64,000 bases of DNA from Hymenochaete sp. R1 (Eukaryota; Basidiomycota; Agaricomycetes; Hymenochaetales; Hymenochaetaceae), in contig JAFREE010000035.1 in assembly GCA_019400425.1 (NCBI GenBank), positions 123,212-187,211 of the forward strand. The letters run 5' to 3'. Below, one piece after another: positions 37,267-47,671 of this stretch (position 1 is the first letter of the stretch; each line of letters opens with the position of its first letter). Both the position numbers and the translations under genes were made by a program. The notes under the pieces were generated by a model, which saw nothing but the letters and a program-made list of their open reading frames with translations, searched no databases and had not been told where the DNA came from.

Positions 37267-38499
37267 GTCCGCCCGTCCCAGCCCGGCGGGCGCTTACTCC
37301 GTTCGTCCATCCCTGCCCCCGCCGTCGCCAACTTTTTTCTTTCTTCCCCTCTTTCCCCTTCCCTCTCCCTCTTCCTCGGTTTCGGTTTCAAAAATCGTCA
37401 CGAGAGCGCTGTCTTGTCCAGCGTCTGATCTTGGTGCGTTCGCGTAGCGTGGAGTAGCGTGGACCTCCCTCTTTCCCAGTTCATTCCACAGAAAAAAGAA
37501 CCTTGATGGATCGTCCGCTTCGCCCATGGCCATCACATCACATCATTTCGACTCCTCGATCCGCCTTCCATGATCCCGATCGTTCAAAGGGAGCACCTTT
37601 CCCCTTTCCGATCGTTTTGTTTTCGTCCGTGCACCGTCCACCGTGCCCCATGACTGATTTTCGTTCGTTCGTTCGTTCGTATTCGCGGAAACCCCGGAAC
37701 CATTAACATTAATGTTCTGTTCTGTTCTGTTCTCCCTTTCCTTTTCTTTTCGTTTTTCTGGCTTGGCTTGGCTTTTGATGCGTTCGGCGGTCGGCGGTCG
37801 GCGGTTCGACTCAGGCGCTCTTATTTCTATTCACACCACCAACCACACCTTTTGCAGAACACTTCGACTTCGTTCACAGCTCTTGATTAACCCGTCCAAT
37901 ATCTCTCTTCTTTCTTTTATTTTTTTTTGCTAAATATATGTATTTATCTACTCGAACTAACTCTGTTGCTCATTCATTATCGCAGTTCGACTCGGACTCC
38001 GGGTCATCACTGGCATCGCTGCACTAGTACTGCATTTAGTCACTAAGGTTCAAGTTACAAGTATTAATATTGGGTTTGCTGAGACTGCCAGTGAGAGAGC
38101 GGCGCACTTCGACGTGCGCCTGCGCTTGGACCCATCACTAGTACTGGCACATCGTGGTGAATTACTGAATTCACTAATGCATCTTCCAAAGACGTTCCTG
38201 AACCACGCCCGAATCCGCCTCACCCGCCTCCGCCGTCTCTAACTTTCAAGTTGGTCCAACGCGAAACATCCTTCCGCATTGGCAAATCCGAGTCCACTCT
38301 TTCAATGTCGATAAAAATAGAATGCGTGCTAGCGCCAGTGCTGCTAGTGTGGTTCCACGATCCTTAAGCTTGCTTCCCGGCTCCCTCGGCCCTCGGGAGA
38401 ATTGACTTCAAGAACCTGAACGTGTGCCAGCCTGAGTGCGCGTCTCGAACTTGAAGTCGAAGGTGATTCGGGGTCACGGTTCCCTGTTCGCAGTGCTAC

Positions 38500-38545
38500 G
38501 AATGAATCGAATCGAATCGAATTGGATTGGATTGGATTGGATTGA
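38500..38545 (+). repeat. Compound pentanucleotide microsatellite (TCGAA then TTGGA)
   Basis: Three to four TCGAA units pass directly into four TTGGA units. The two pentamers differ at two positions, as if one array evolved from the other. Confidence 0.8.
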
Positions 38546-38610
38546 AGATGTTAGAGCCTGAGCTCGCTTCGTCAGCCTGAGCCTTGGAAGGGGAAGGCGC
38601 CGGGTGTCTT

Positions 38611-38611
38611 C

Positions 38612-38645
<34 letters not shown>
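38611..38645 (+). repeat. Trinucleotide microsatellite (GAT)n
   Basis: About eleven GAT units in a row, directly before GGATCTCG. Non-coding context. Confidence 0.85.
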
Positions 38646-38647
<2 letters not shown>

Positions 38648-39119
38648 TCTCGCTCTCAGGCTAGAACTCGAAGATCAAAGATATTAAGCCTAGTAGTATT
38701 AGTGACCCAGAACCCGGAGTAGGAAGAAAAGAACCCCCCGCCGAGTATATGCATCAGTCATCAGTCATCAGTGATTCAGTGTTCTGAGTCGAGTTGAGGC
38801 TATTTCAAGCTTGGAGTCACGGTTGAGGTATCAGGTATGTATATTTATTCATCACTGAGGCTGGATCGCCCGTGCCGTGTGCTGCGTGCTTGGAACTTTA
38901 TCGAACAGCCATACAATACACCTACTACCAGAAGTATTGGACTTCGCCGCCGAGCCGCGTGAATCCTGTGTGAATCCTGTGATTCCCAACTTGAAACCAT
39001 CTTCAGTTGCGAGTGGCTTCAAGTTCTCTTCTCTCTCACCGGCACTTTGCGTCTGGGTCCATCATACTAGTACCTGATCGTGATAGATGTGTTGATGGCT
39101 TGGAAGGCGAAGAAGCGAG

Positions 39120-39177
39120 GATAGAGATAGAGATAGAGATAGAGATAGAGATAGAGATAGAGATAGAGATAGAGATG
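39120..39177 (+). repeat. Hexanucleotide microsatellite (GATAGA)n
   Basis: Nine or more GATAGA units, the longest perfect array in the window, in the gene-free stretch. Confidence 0.9.
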
Positions 39178-39755
39178 GGATAGAGTGGGCACGGGCACGA
39201 GCACGGTGGTTCGCGAAGGCGTCTCCGAGTCTTGTGTATTTAAAGAGCCTGAGTAAGCACGAGGAAGGAAGCACTAGTACTGATCGAGTCCGAGTCGACG
39301 CATCGTTATCCGGCGCATCTCGTTTACAGCATGATACTTTTTGGAAAAGATGGCGATGTACACGGCTCAGGCTGGTTCTAGGTTCCCTGGTATTCTTGGT
39401 GTGCCGTCACCTCAGCTTCAAGAGGTGGGATATCGTTCCAAAAAAAGAGCGTCCAACAGTCGTTGTGCAGGGAGGGAGCCAGTTCATTGTAACCGGGTAC
39501 GCAACATAGCAGAGATGAAGTCAAGAGTGCATGATTGATTTCCGAGATGATCGTTAAACCGAAAACGCTAATTAGAAATGGGTAGACATCAGTAACACTT
39601 TATTGTAAAGAAGCACACCGGGCGACCGTTACGTCTCCGCCCCTACAGCAAGAAACAAGGAATGATGCAAAAAAGAAACGAGTCAACAAGTGCACTTCAC
39701 CAAAAATTAGAAGGTCCATTCGTTATCCTACAGCCACAAACCGCTCCCCACCAGC

Positions 39756-41201
39756 TCATACCCTATCATGGCCTCCTACCCTCCGAATACCTATATCCTC
39801 CTCCGGTTCTCGATCCGCAAAGGGATCGACGCCCCTATCCAAGTGCACGCTCCTCGCGTCCTCCTCTCCCTTCGCATCACCTTTCGAACCGATGTACCCG
39901 CCCGCCTCATAATCCGGCAACTTCGCTGGGTCGTATTCCGGGACATAGTTTGGTCCTCCGTGTCCGGGAGGAGGGCCCGCAGGCGGAGCGTAGCCACCAT
40001 AGTTGGTTGCGTAGCCGCCAGGGTACGCGCTGTCTCCGTAAGGGTTAGAAGAGTACGGCGGGTTGTAGTGTGCGGGTTGAGTGATGACGCGCGAGCGAGT
40101 TGAGTTGGGGTCGAGGAGTTGCCTGTAGAAGGCGAAGTTGATGGAGGCGAATATGAGGCCGAGGATGGCGGTTACGAAGAACCAGGCGAACTCGGAGACG
40201 GAGTCGTGAGTCCAGGCGGACTTGCAGACTGGCGGTGCGGGAGAAACATCGTTACGTTTGGGATGAGAAATGATATACAAGTATACTCACAGTCCTGTGC
40301 AGAGCCATCGCCGTCATCCAGGGTAGTTGTGGTCGTGCCCCAGAATCCAAAGCGCTGCAAAAAAAATTATTCATCAGTATGAGACTTTGGAATAAAATGT
40401 AAACAAGAGCAAGTTACTGTAGTGATTTCGTCGCCATTAACCAAGGACGCACATTCATTTATCAGAGTGTTCTAGAATGCAGGTGAAAGCTTAACATAAT
40501 ACTGAGATGGATATAGTCGAGTGACTAACCTTGTATACGAAGTGAATGATGACGCGCATCAGTTCCGTGGCGATAACGACCACGACGGCACCCAGCGACA
40601 AGAACGCATAAACACGGACGAGACGCGTTCTTTGCTACTCGTTTCCGAAGGCGTAGTCGGGGCAGACAAGATGAAATCAATTAGTAGGGCGAGTACACAA
40701 AAAGCAACGTTAGAGACCGGTGTCCAATACGATGCGGATAAGCTCACGTACCAGAATTGCGCCGATGAGACCGAACAATTCAATGGCAACGATCGTCATA
40801 TACAACGCCCCAAGCACGATATCGAACGTCTCGAGTCGCACTGCATGGTTTTTGTCGATTGAGATGTCGCGGAAGGAGCCGATCTAGGGAGAGAGCATCT
40901 GAGCTTTCCTGTGAGACTTGTCGAGAGACAGAGACGTACACCCCATACTAACGCCCAGAGACCGGAGAGGATACTCGCTATCATACGAGTTACACAATGG
41001 TTCGGATTTGAAGAATCGAAGAAGACTTACTGAAGACTACGACCGGTCGTAGACTTGATTTGTACACTCTCGTCACGAATGCATACGACGGGGGCGGTCC
41101 TGACATTCGAATGACGTCGATGAGTTGGAAGTGCACATTCATTCACTCTGATCAGACTCACCCTGTGGCGGCGGGGCCCTTGTCGTTTGAAAGTTATTCA
41201 T
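39756..41201 (-). CDS. Four-transmembrane protein with Pro/Gly/Tyr-rich tail
   Basis: Minus-strand multi-exon gene. The probable first exon (ATG at 41201) reads MNNFQTTRAPPPQ. Following exons contain a hydrophobic segment (SILSGLWALVWG), then DISIDKNHAVRLETFDIVLG with ALYMTIVAIELFGLIGAILV, then VYAFLSLGAVVVVIATELMR. The last exon has SEFAWFFVTAILGLIFASIN and FAFYRQLLDPNSTRSR. This makes four membrane spans, with a short loop carrying Cys and Thr (NTLINECASLVNGDEITT) between spans three and four. The C-terminal tail after 40130 is cytosolic-looking and rich in Pro, Gly and Tyr (YAPPAGPPPGHGGPNYVPEY), ending at 39756. The topology is tetraspan-like, but I see no CCG motif of true tetraspanins. 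Function unknown. Confidence 0.68.
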
Positions 41202-41507
41202 TTTATAGTTCGTCAGATTTGAGGTAATGAGAAGGTGATGAGAGAAGGTAAAGTCTTGAAGTCGTTTAGGAGTGAGTGAGTGAGCAATACGGAACGAGCA
41301 CAGCATCAGTCGACTGCGGGACTTGAAATAGTCATGTGACGTCAGCGCGTCTTCATTTTACTCACTAGTACTATTTGGTATTGTTTTGAGCCACACGATT
41401 GCGAAGAGTACGAGGTTTAAAAAACGAAATAATGGTTTCAGAGCACAGCAATTACTAATCAACGAGTAGATATATAGTTATATATAATAAGAGCATTCCG
41501 ATAAAGT

Positions 41508-44500
41508 TCATTCCTCATCGTCTGAGAGAACTATGGCTTTCGTCTTAGGTCGTCGAGCTCGGGATCGTAGAACGTCGTCTTCATCGGAGAAATCGGGAGT
41601 ACCCGACCTTTCACCAGAAAGCGATGGTGTTTCCGTAGATGTATCCTTGGAAAGGAGCGCACCTCTGTAAGCAGGTCGGGGTTTCGGTTTCGATTTGGCT
41701 TTTGGCTTGGTCGCGGCTTTCGCCTTACTCCGTGAGGGCACCTCCGACCTTGTAACCCTGTCCAAAACGTCGTCCATGCCGAGCGGCTCGTCATCCGAGT
41801 CGGAATCGGAATTTTCGAAAGCCTCTTTTTCACCGTCAGAGTCGCTCGGCGGGGTACTTTTGCTTCTCTTCGTCGATCTGTCGCCATCCTCACCTATATC
41901 ATCCCCTCCTACGTCTTCCTCTGCATCGATGCCCTTCCCCCTCTGCTTCTTGCGCTTCTTCGTTCCTGTAGAACGCATCGAAGCCGACTTCCCTTCTGCC
42001 GCCATCCTCTCCGTCTTCTCCCTCTGAGCTCTTTCGCGCGCCCAGAACGCCTCGTCGTCCCCATACTCCGCGTCCGAGTCCTCGATGAACTGTGCACTTT
42101 TATACGCCTCCTTCTCCTTTTTCTTCTTTATTTTCCGACGTTTCACCTCATCTTCTGAATCAAGGGCGCCCTCGTCACCTGAAGGTGAGACTGAACGGCG
42201 ACGACGGCGTTTCCTGCGAGCTCGCTTGGAAAGAAGGGATGCAGGTTTCTGGCCTTCGAAGTCGAAGGGTTTTTCAAGGAATTGGTTAATCACTCTCAGG
42301 CTACTTTCAAGTTCTGCGGGGACGATTGCGGCCGGAATATACCATTCCAATTCATCGGCGTCTAAGGAACGATAATCAGAACCGTGAATTTATTATAGTT
42401 AGGTCGAAGAACATACTGTCATCTGCAATCGAGAATTTCACGAGTCGGAATAGTAGCTTAAGGTGAGGGTCTTTCGTAGCAGCTGTGGCCTTTTCGTCCG
42501 TTTCGTAAGGAACCGCTGTATGAATATTAAACAATTGTAACATTCGACGTAAGTGCGATTTCTACTCACTGTAATCTTCGAACTTCGACATAGCATCGGC
42601 AGAAGGCAGTCGCGAGGGTGGACCACCTCCACGAAGAGCTTCCTCATCCTCTACATCCAAAAGCATACTACTAGATAATGGGCCATCAATTTCTTCCACG
42701 ATTCTTTGGCGCTGGCCAATAACCATCATGAGAATCTAAAAAAAATGTCAACATTTCGAGCTGAAGAGAAAAGGAAGGGAAAAAAATATAAACCTCTTTG
42801 AGCCAATCAACCAGATTCTGCTTGCCGTTCTCAACGAGGCATGCAATAGCGATACCAAGCTGCTGACTCCACGAATATCCTTTCTTAACTTTGACCTCAG
42901 CTGGAATCTTATCAGGATCGTCTCTACTACGCTTGGATTCCTTCGCTTCAGGTTCCCAGCTCGAATATTGTTTCCACCGATTGCGATTCTTGGGAAAGAA
43001 TGCTTCTATGAGGAGCAGAGGTTCTTCACTAACAGCTTTGAAGAATTTGCGCAGGAGGAAGTTCAGCAGCGCAACGAGGTCTTTGTAGGGTTGGTCCTTT
43101 GGGAGCATTTTTTGTCTTGCGAGGATGGTACGGAAAAGATTTAATGACGAAACTTTGAAGAATAAACCCTCAGCTTGTGATTTTACCGCTTGTCTGTGCA
43201 AGAGGTTGACAACGCGTTTCATCTGGTCAGGAGAGGAAAAATCTTCGTAGCGGCCTAAGTATGCCATTAGAGTCTGGGCTATTTCCTCGTGCGCAAATTT
43301 CTTGAAAGGAAGGCTTAGTTGATGATTTAGAAAGTCGGATTCTTGACTTACGGATTCAAACGACTCAAATGTGAAAATCATCTCGTGTTCGATGATCTCT
43401 TCGTCAGACTCTGGCTCAGCCTGGATACCGCTCTCCTCGTCTTCCTCGTCGACTATAAGTTTCAAAATATTATGAACACCACGTTAAGGCAACGCATCCA
43501 TATAAATCGTACCTCTTTTCTTTTTTCGCTTCGCTTTCTTCTTCCGCACTAACAATTCGCCTCCAGAACGTTCCCTCGACCACTTCTCCAGCATTCGCAA
43601 AAGGGAATAACCCAATTTAATGCTTGCATCTAAGTACTTGAGCGACTGGACGCCCTCTTTGTACGTTCGAAGTGCATCTATCGATATGTCCAAGACTTCA
43701 CCGTTGTACACGATTTGCTGTCTCAAGAGACTTGCCGCTTCCGCCAAGTCGGGATCCTCAATCTCGATAGAGTGCATTCCGTCGATAACAGCAAGCAGTT
43801 GCGTGAGGCATTCGATCCCAGCTTGTAATTCCGTCCATGCTTTAGGCTAGTGGACGTATGAGCGAAACTTCGTTGTAAAGAGTAGGGGAAATTTCATGCG
43901 AACCTTTTGTTCCACTGCTTCGCGCATTCGCCTTAACATCCAAACGATCCAACTACGATCCAATACCTCTCCAACTATATCAAAGTCCCATTTCAACTCA
44001 TCTTGTTTTCTTGTTCCAGCCTTTTCGCTTTTTGTGAGTGAGATCGTCCGAAGTGCAAGGAAGAACTCGGTGAACCATCGCGTAACAAAAAGTAAGCGGA
44101 TATGGTCCTTTTCCGTTATTTTCGGGCGCTCAGACTTTATGTCCTTCAGAATTGATCCCAGAAAAGCTGGTGAGATTGTGAGCACTCCTTTTGAACTGCA
44201 TATATGAAATCGACCTTACTGTTAAAGCAAGTCCGAAGGAATGTTTTTGCAACATTTTGCAGTATCATCTTCGCGTCGAGGTCGAAATTATCTTGGAGAC
44301 CCAGTTCGTCCGTCTTTTTGTTCTTGTAAGTCTTGCGTTTTTTCATGTCCAATATCGTTCCCGCCTCTTTGTTCAACGCCTGCTGCCGATGTAATACGAC
44401 TTTCTGGGAACTTAAATCGCCTCCAGGACTTGAATCTGCGTTTGACTCCGCGGTACTGGACCGGGCTTTAGTTGGGTTGAGACTGACGGAGATGGTTGTC

Positions 44501-45484
44501 CCGAAGCGGGAATGCCGCGAAGAAGCATTGCGAGAATTCTCTATCTTTATTTTGTTTTCGGCTGCGAGCATTTGAGACAAGGTACTTCGAGATTTCTGGA
44601 AGAGAATATTTGATAAGACATGTTATATGACATCGGGCAGGCGTACGCACCGTGGCCTGATCCACGGCGAGCGAGCTTGCATCAACACCGCGGTACAGAA
44701 GATAGAATGTCTCTAGAGCTAACGTATTCCATTGTGCGAAGAACGGATCGGACGCATTTGAAGCTACTGTAATAAGTAGATCCATGATATGCGACTCCGA
44801 ATACACTTTGATAAGTTTCGTTTGTAACGAAGCAAATTCAGCCTGGTCCGCACTTGAGTGTGCACTCGACGGTCGATCTTTGATGAACGCAAGATTCCGA
44901 AATAGGTGCAGAATGACATTGACAATCTGGCTGTCGCGTTCCCTCCTGTCCTTCTTGTCCTTGGCGATGCATGGTAAGAGAATGGAGAAGAGAGCGGGGA
45001 TGACACCCGGACGGAGTAATGCAGACTTGTAGTATAGATGACTCTGAAGGAGGTGCGTGTAGTCCGTTCCCTTGTCATATTCTTCGTCAAGTTCCTTCAG
45101 TTCAGCCGCAAGATCGATAGGCCAAGTCATAGCGGTGATGATGTCGGCACATGCAATGGCATTCTTGTCTGAGACGCGACCTTTGCCTGCCGTCTCGAGC
45201 AATATCGGAACCAGGTCGTTGGGAAGAACGCGCGCTTTCCAAAATATGCGAGCAACGGTTCGATCGTCATCTGTGTCATCCTTGCGCCAGAATTTCTTGA
45301 GGTCCTTCAAGCAGCCATAACATTCATCTCCGAGAACGTAGGTATCCCCTTCGAAACCACCAAGTGCTGCTGCGACGCTGAATATGGCGGGAGAGAGGAT
45401 GGATGCCCTGTCTGGTTCTTCACTTACCTCCCGTTCGTCGTCGTTGTCTTCGTCCAAAACATGAATGACGCCGTTGGTGTCCAT
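41508..45484 (-). CDS. TOF1: Replication fork protection protein Tof1/Swi1/Timeless
   Basis: Nuclear protein that, with Csm3/Swi3, stabilises stalled forks and mediates the S-phase checkpoint. The start ATG (45484) begins MDTNGVIHVLDEDNDD. The N-terminal TIMELESS domain follows: YVLGDECYGCLKDLKKFWRK, ACADIITAMTWPIDLAAELK, HLYYKSALLRPGVIPALFSI and IVNVILHLFRNLAFIKDRPS. Further exons on the minus strand cover the helical repeats, including FLRTCFNSKVDFIYAVQKEC, FKKFAHEEIAQTLMAYLGRY and GYSWSQQLGIAIACLVENGK. The last exon has MEWYIPAAIVPAELESSLRV, then a long Lys/Arg/Asp/Glu/Ser-rich tail ending VLSDDEE at 41508. About 1,250 residues are expected, normal for Tof1. The start codon lies 298 bp from that of the divergent SGNH-like gene. 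Confidence 0.9.
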
Positions 45485-45782
45485 GGGGGTCTTTAGAAGA
45501 GAAGAGTGGTGAAGCGCGTGAAGCTGTCTCGAGAGACGCGACTCCGAGCGAGTCGACGCGTCTAGAAATTACTTCCGAATGTGGAGATTCCTTGGATTAA
45601 TTTTGTCCAGAAAAGGAGATGCCATCCCTAGCAGCCAAGCCAGGACACGAACGGATGGTGCCTCTACTTTACAGTCAACTTTAGTCTGCCCGCTCTCTCT
45701 CCCTCATATCCGCATGTTCGTCACTCGCCCGTAGACATCGAGGACAACGACAACACCCTCATTGCCCAGTCTCTCTTTCAAA
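45485..45782. promoter_or_regulatory. Bidirectional promoter between TOF1 and the SGNH-like gene
   Basis: Roughly 298 bp between two start codons. CGACTCCGAGCGAGTCGACGCG at about 45538-45559 contains a short inverted repeat (CGACTC/GAGTCG), resembling MluI-box-like ACGCG sequences used by replication genes. That regulatory reading is inference. Confidence 0.35.
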
Positions 45783-47671
45783 ATGCAACGGCGAGCAGGC
45801 AAGAGTTCGGCACACATCTCGCCTCCACGCGGATCTGGTGCACTTTCCTTGCCGTCCGACAGCGACCCGGAAAAAGCTTCTGGCCTCAACCAAAGAACGC
45901 TCGGGGTCACAAATCGAATATGGATCATACTCACTCTTGTTCTCTTCATTGTCGTCCTGACGCGTTATATTCTTCCGACCGATCCTAACGTGCCCAGACA
46001 TGGGTTCACCGACACCCGCAACCTCACGCCCAAAAACTACATGAACGAGACAGAAACTAATCCAAATCCGTTCGAGTTCTGTCCTATATTCAACCCGGGT
46101 GACACCCTAGGCGCTAAGCATGGCATTCATCTGCTGGCGAAGAGCAGGTTGCATCTAGGGAGTGGCGCTCGGGTACAACGTGTCATTCACAAAGCCATGT
46201 CCGGCTTGCCTGTGACTATCAGCGTCCTCGGTGGTTCGGGTGAGTTTCTTGTCAAGGTATCACCATTGAGCCAGCTGTTCATCAAACTGTAGTTTCCGCT
46301 TGCCACGGTGCTGGGGACGACCCAATCTCCCCCAAGTGTTACCCTGCTCGATTTTTCCAGTGGTGGAATACCGTCTTCCCTCATCCCGCTTCCGAATTAA
46401 CAAATGGTGCTATGAGACGCACAAACTCCGCATATTTCTCCTTCTGCAACGCCCACCACTTACCAGATGTAACCGACCTCGTTGTCCTAGACTTCGACGT
46501 CGACGACCCAGTGTCAGTGCAAAGTTTCCTAAGTTAGACTTTTGTTTTTTTAAGTCTATTTCTGATTGTACTTTTGAATTCTCAGTGACGATACGTGGAA
46601 GTCTTACTTCGAGTTGCTCGTGCGCTCAATACTCGTAAGACCGGACCAACCTGCTTTGATCATCCTCGGCCATTTTAGCCCTCAAGTCGTAGACACGTAC
46701 GGTTATACTGGGTCCGAAGCCGTTCATTCTTTGATAGCCCAATTCTACGACGTCCCACATATCAGTATTAAACCCGCTTTATATCCAGCCTACATCGCGA
46801 AAGCGGACTCAATCAAGCCTTTCTACGCCGACCGTGTGCTCGCCAACTCACTCGGACACGAACTCATCGCTGATACTCTGATCCATTATTTCCAAACCCA
46901 AGTATGCCAGGCATGGAACGTCGCGACCGGGCGGTCGTACGAGGCTGTGTCCCCGCTCTTCGGAACAGGGCCGGGCTCGATAGAACAGGGCGACACCCCG
47001 TTAATGGACAAACACGGCGTGTTCGGCGGGCTTGGGAACCACCTCTTCGATGGCAAAGGTGCCGGTGCGGTAGACAACGCGGTGAGGCATAACCCTCACC
47101 TGCAAGTACCTATTGGACGTGTTGCTGCGCGCCCAGACGAGGTCAGGCGAGCGTCCGTTGAAGAAGTCGCCCCATACTGTGTTAGTGCAAACGACCTTAT
47201 CAACCCTCTTCCCTTGAGTCTATTCTCGGGATCGGGATGGGTCGCTCACCACCCCGCTCCTGGATCTGCGGGTATCACGGCATATTCGCATTACTGGAGC
47301 TCTGCACAACCGACTAGTCGGTTGAGGATTCCGATTCAAGTTGGTGCAGGTGACATCGCAGTATATTATATCCAAGAGCCTTATAGCGAAGAGGATCCAG
47401 GGAGCGCTGTGCAGTGCTGGGTGGATGACAACGAGCTTGGTGCAAGGACTCTTGTTAATCGTGCGCCGATTGGCGAGATGCTGCCTACGTGCGTTTCTGC
47501 TTTTCTTCGTTTTTTCCGACCATGTTTGACTGAAACTTGATGAAACTACGTAGTGTGACAGTAATCGACCACTGGGTTGGCCGAGGCTCACATTTCGTCG
47601 AATGCCAACTTATGGGAGAAGAAGGCCAGCCAGTCGCCGAGTTCAAACTACTCGGCATTTTCGCTTCTTAA
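45783..47671 (+). CDS. Type II membrane protein with SGNH-hydrolase-like domain
   Basis: The N-terminal 38 residues are cytosolic and a single membrane anchor follows (IWIILTLVLFIVVLTRYIL, about residues 46-64). The lumenal part contains ISVLGGSVSACHGAGDDP across an intron near 46235-46290. This GxSxS element looks like SGNH block I with the nucleophile serine. Next are CYPARFFQWWNTVFPHPASE, LTNGAMRRTNSAYFSFCNAH and DLVVLDFDVDDP. A later exon gives SILVRPDQPALIILGHFSPQ, and YADRVLANSLGHELIADTL could supply the Asp/His dyad of block V. A C-terminal beta-rich segment ends at 47671. Similar basidiomycete proteins are often labelled capsule-associated (CAP64-like), but I cannot confirm that label. 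A Golgi polysaccharide O-acyl esterase or transferase is a reasonable inference. Four exons modelled. Confidence 0.72.

Larger units (their letters stand above)
37267..39755. other. 2.5-kb gene-free, microsatellite-rich stretch
   Basis: No frame here resembles a protein. The stretch carries many short tandem arrays of different units: TTCG (about 37660-37680), GTTCT (37714-37732), TCGGCGG (37785-37805), TCGAA/TTGGA (38500-38545), GAT (38611-38645), TCAGTCA (38753-38773) and GATAGA (39120-39177). It also contains four of the seven ACTAGTAC octamers and several TTCAAGTT-like words. The left end should include the 3' UTR of the CFEM gene. Confidence 0.6.

Noticed and set aside
39120..39177. GATAGA array as a CRISPR-like or minisatellite array with spacers
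   Set aside because: It is a plain hexanucleotide microsatellite without spacers. The genome is eukaryotic.
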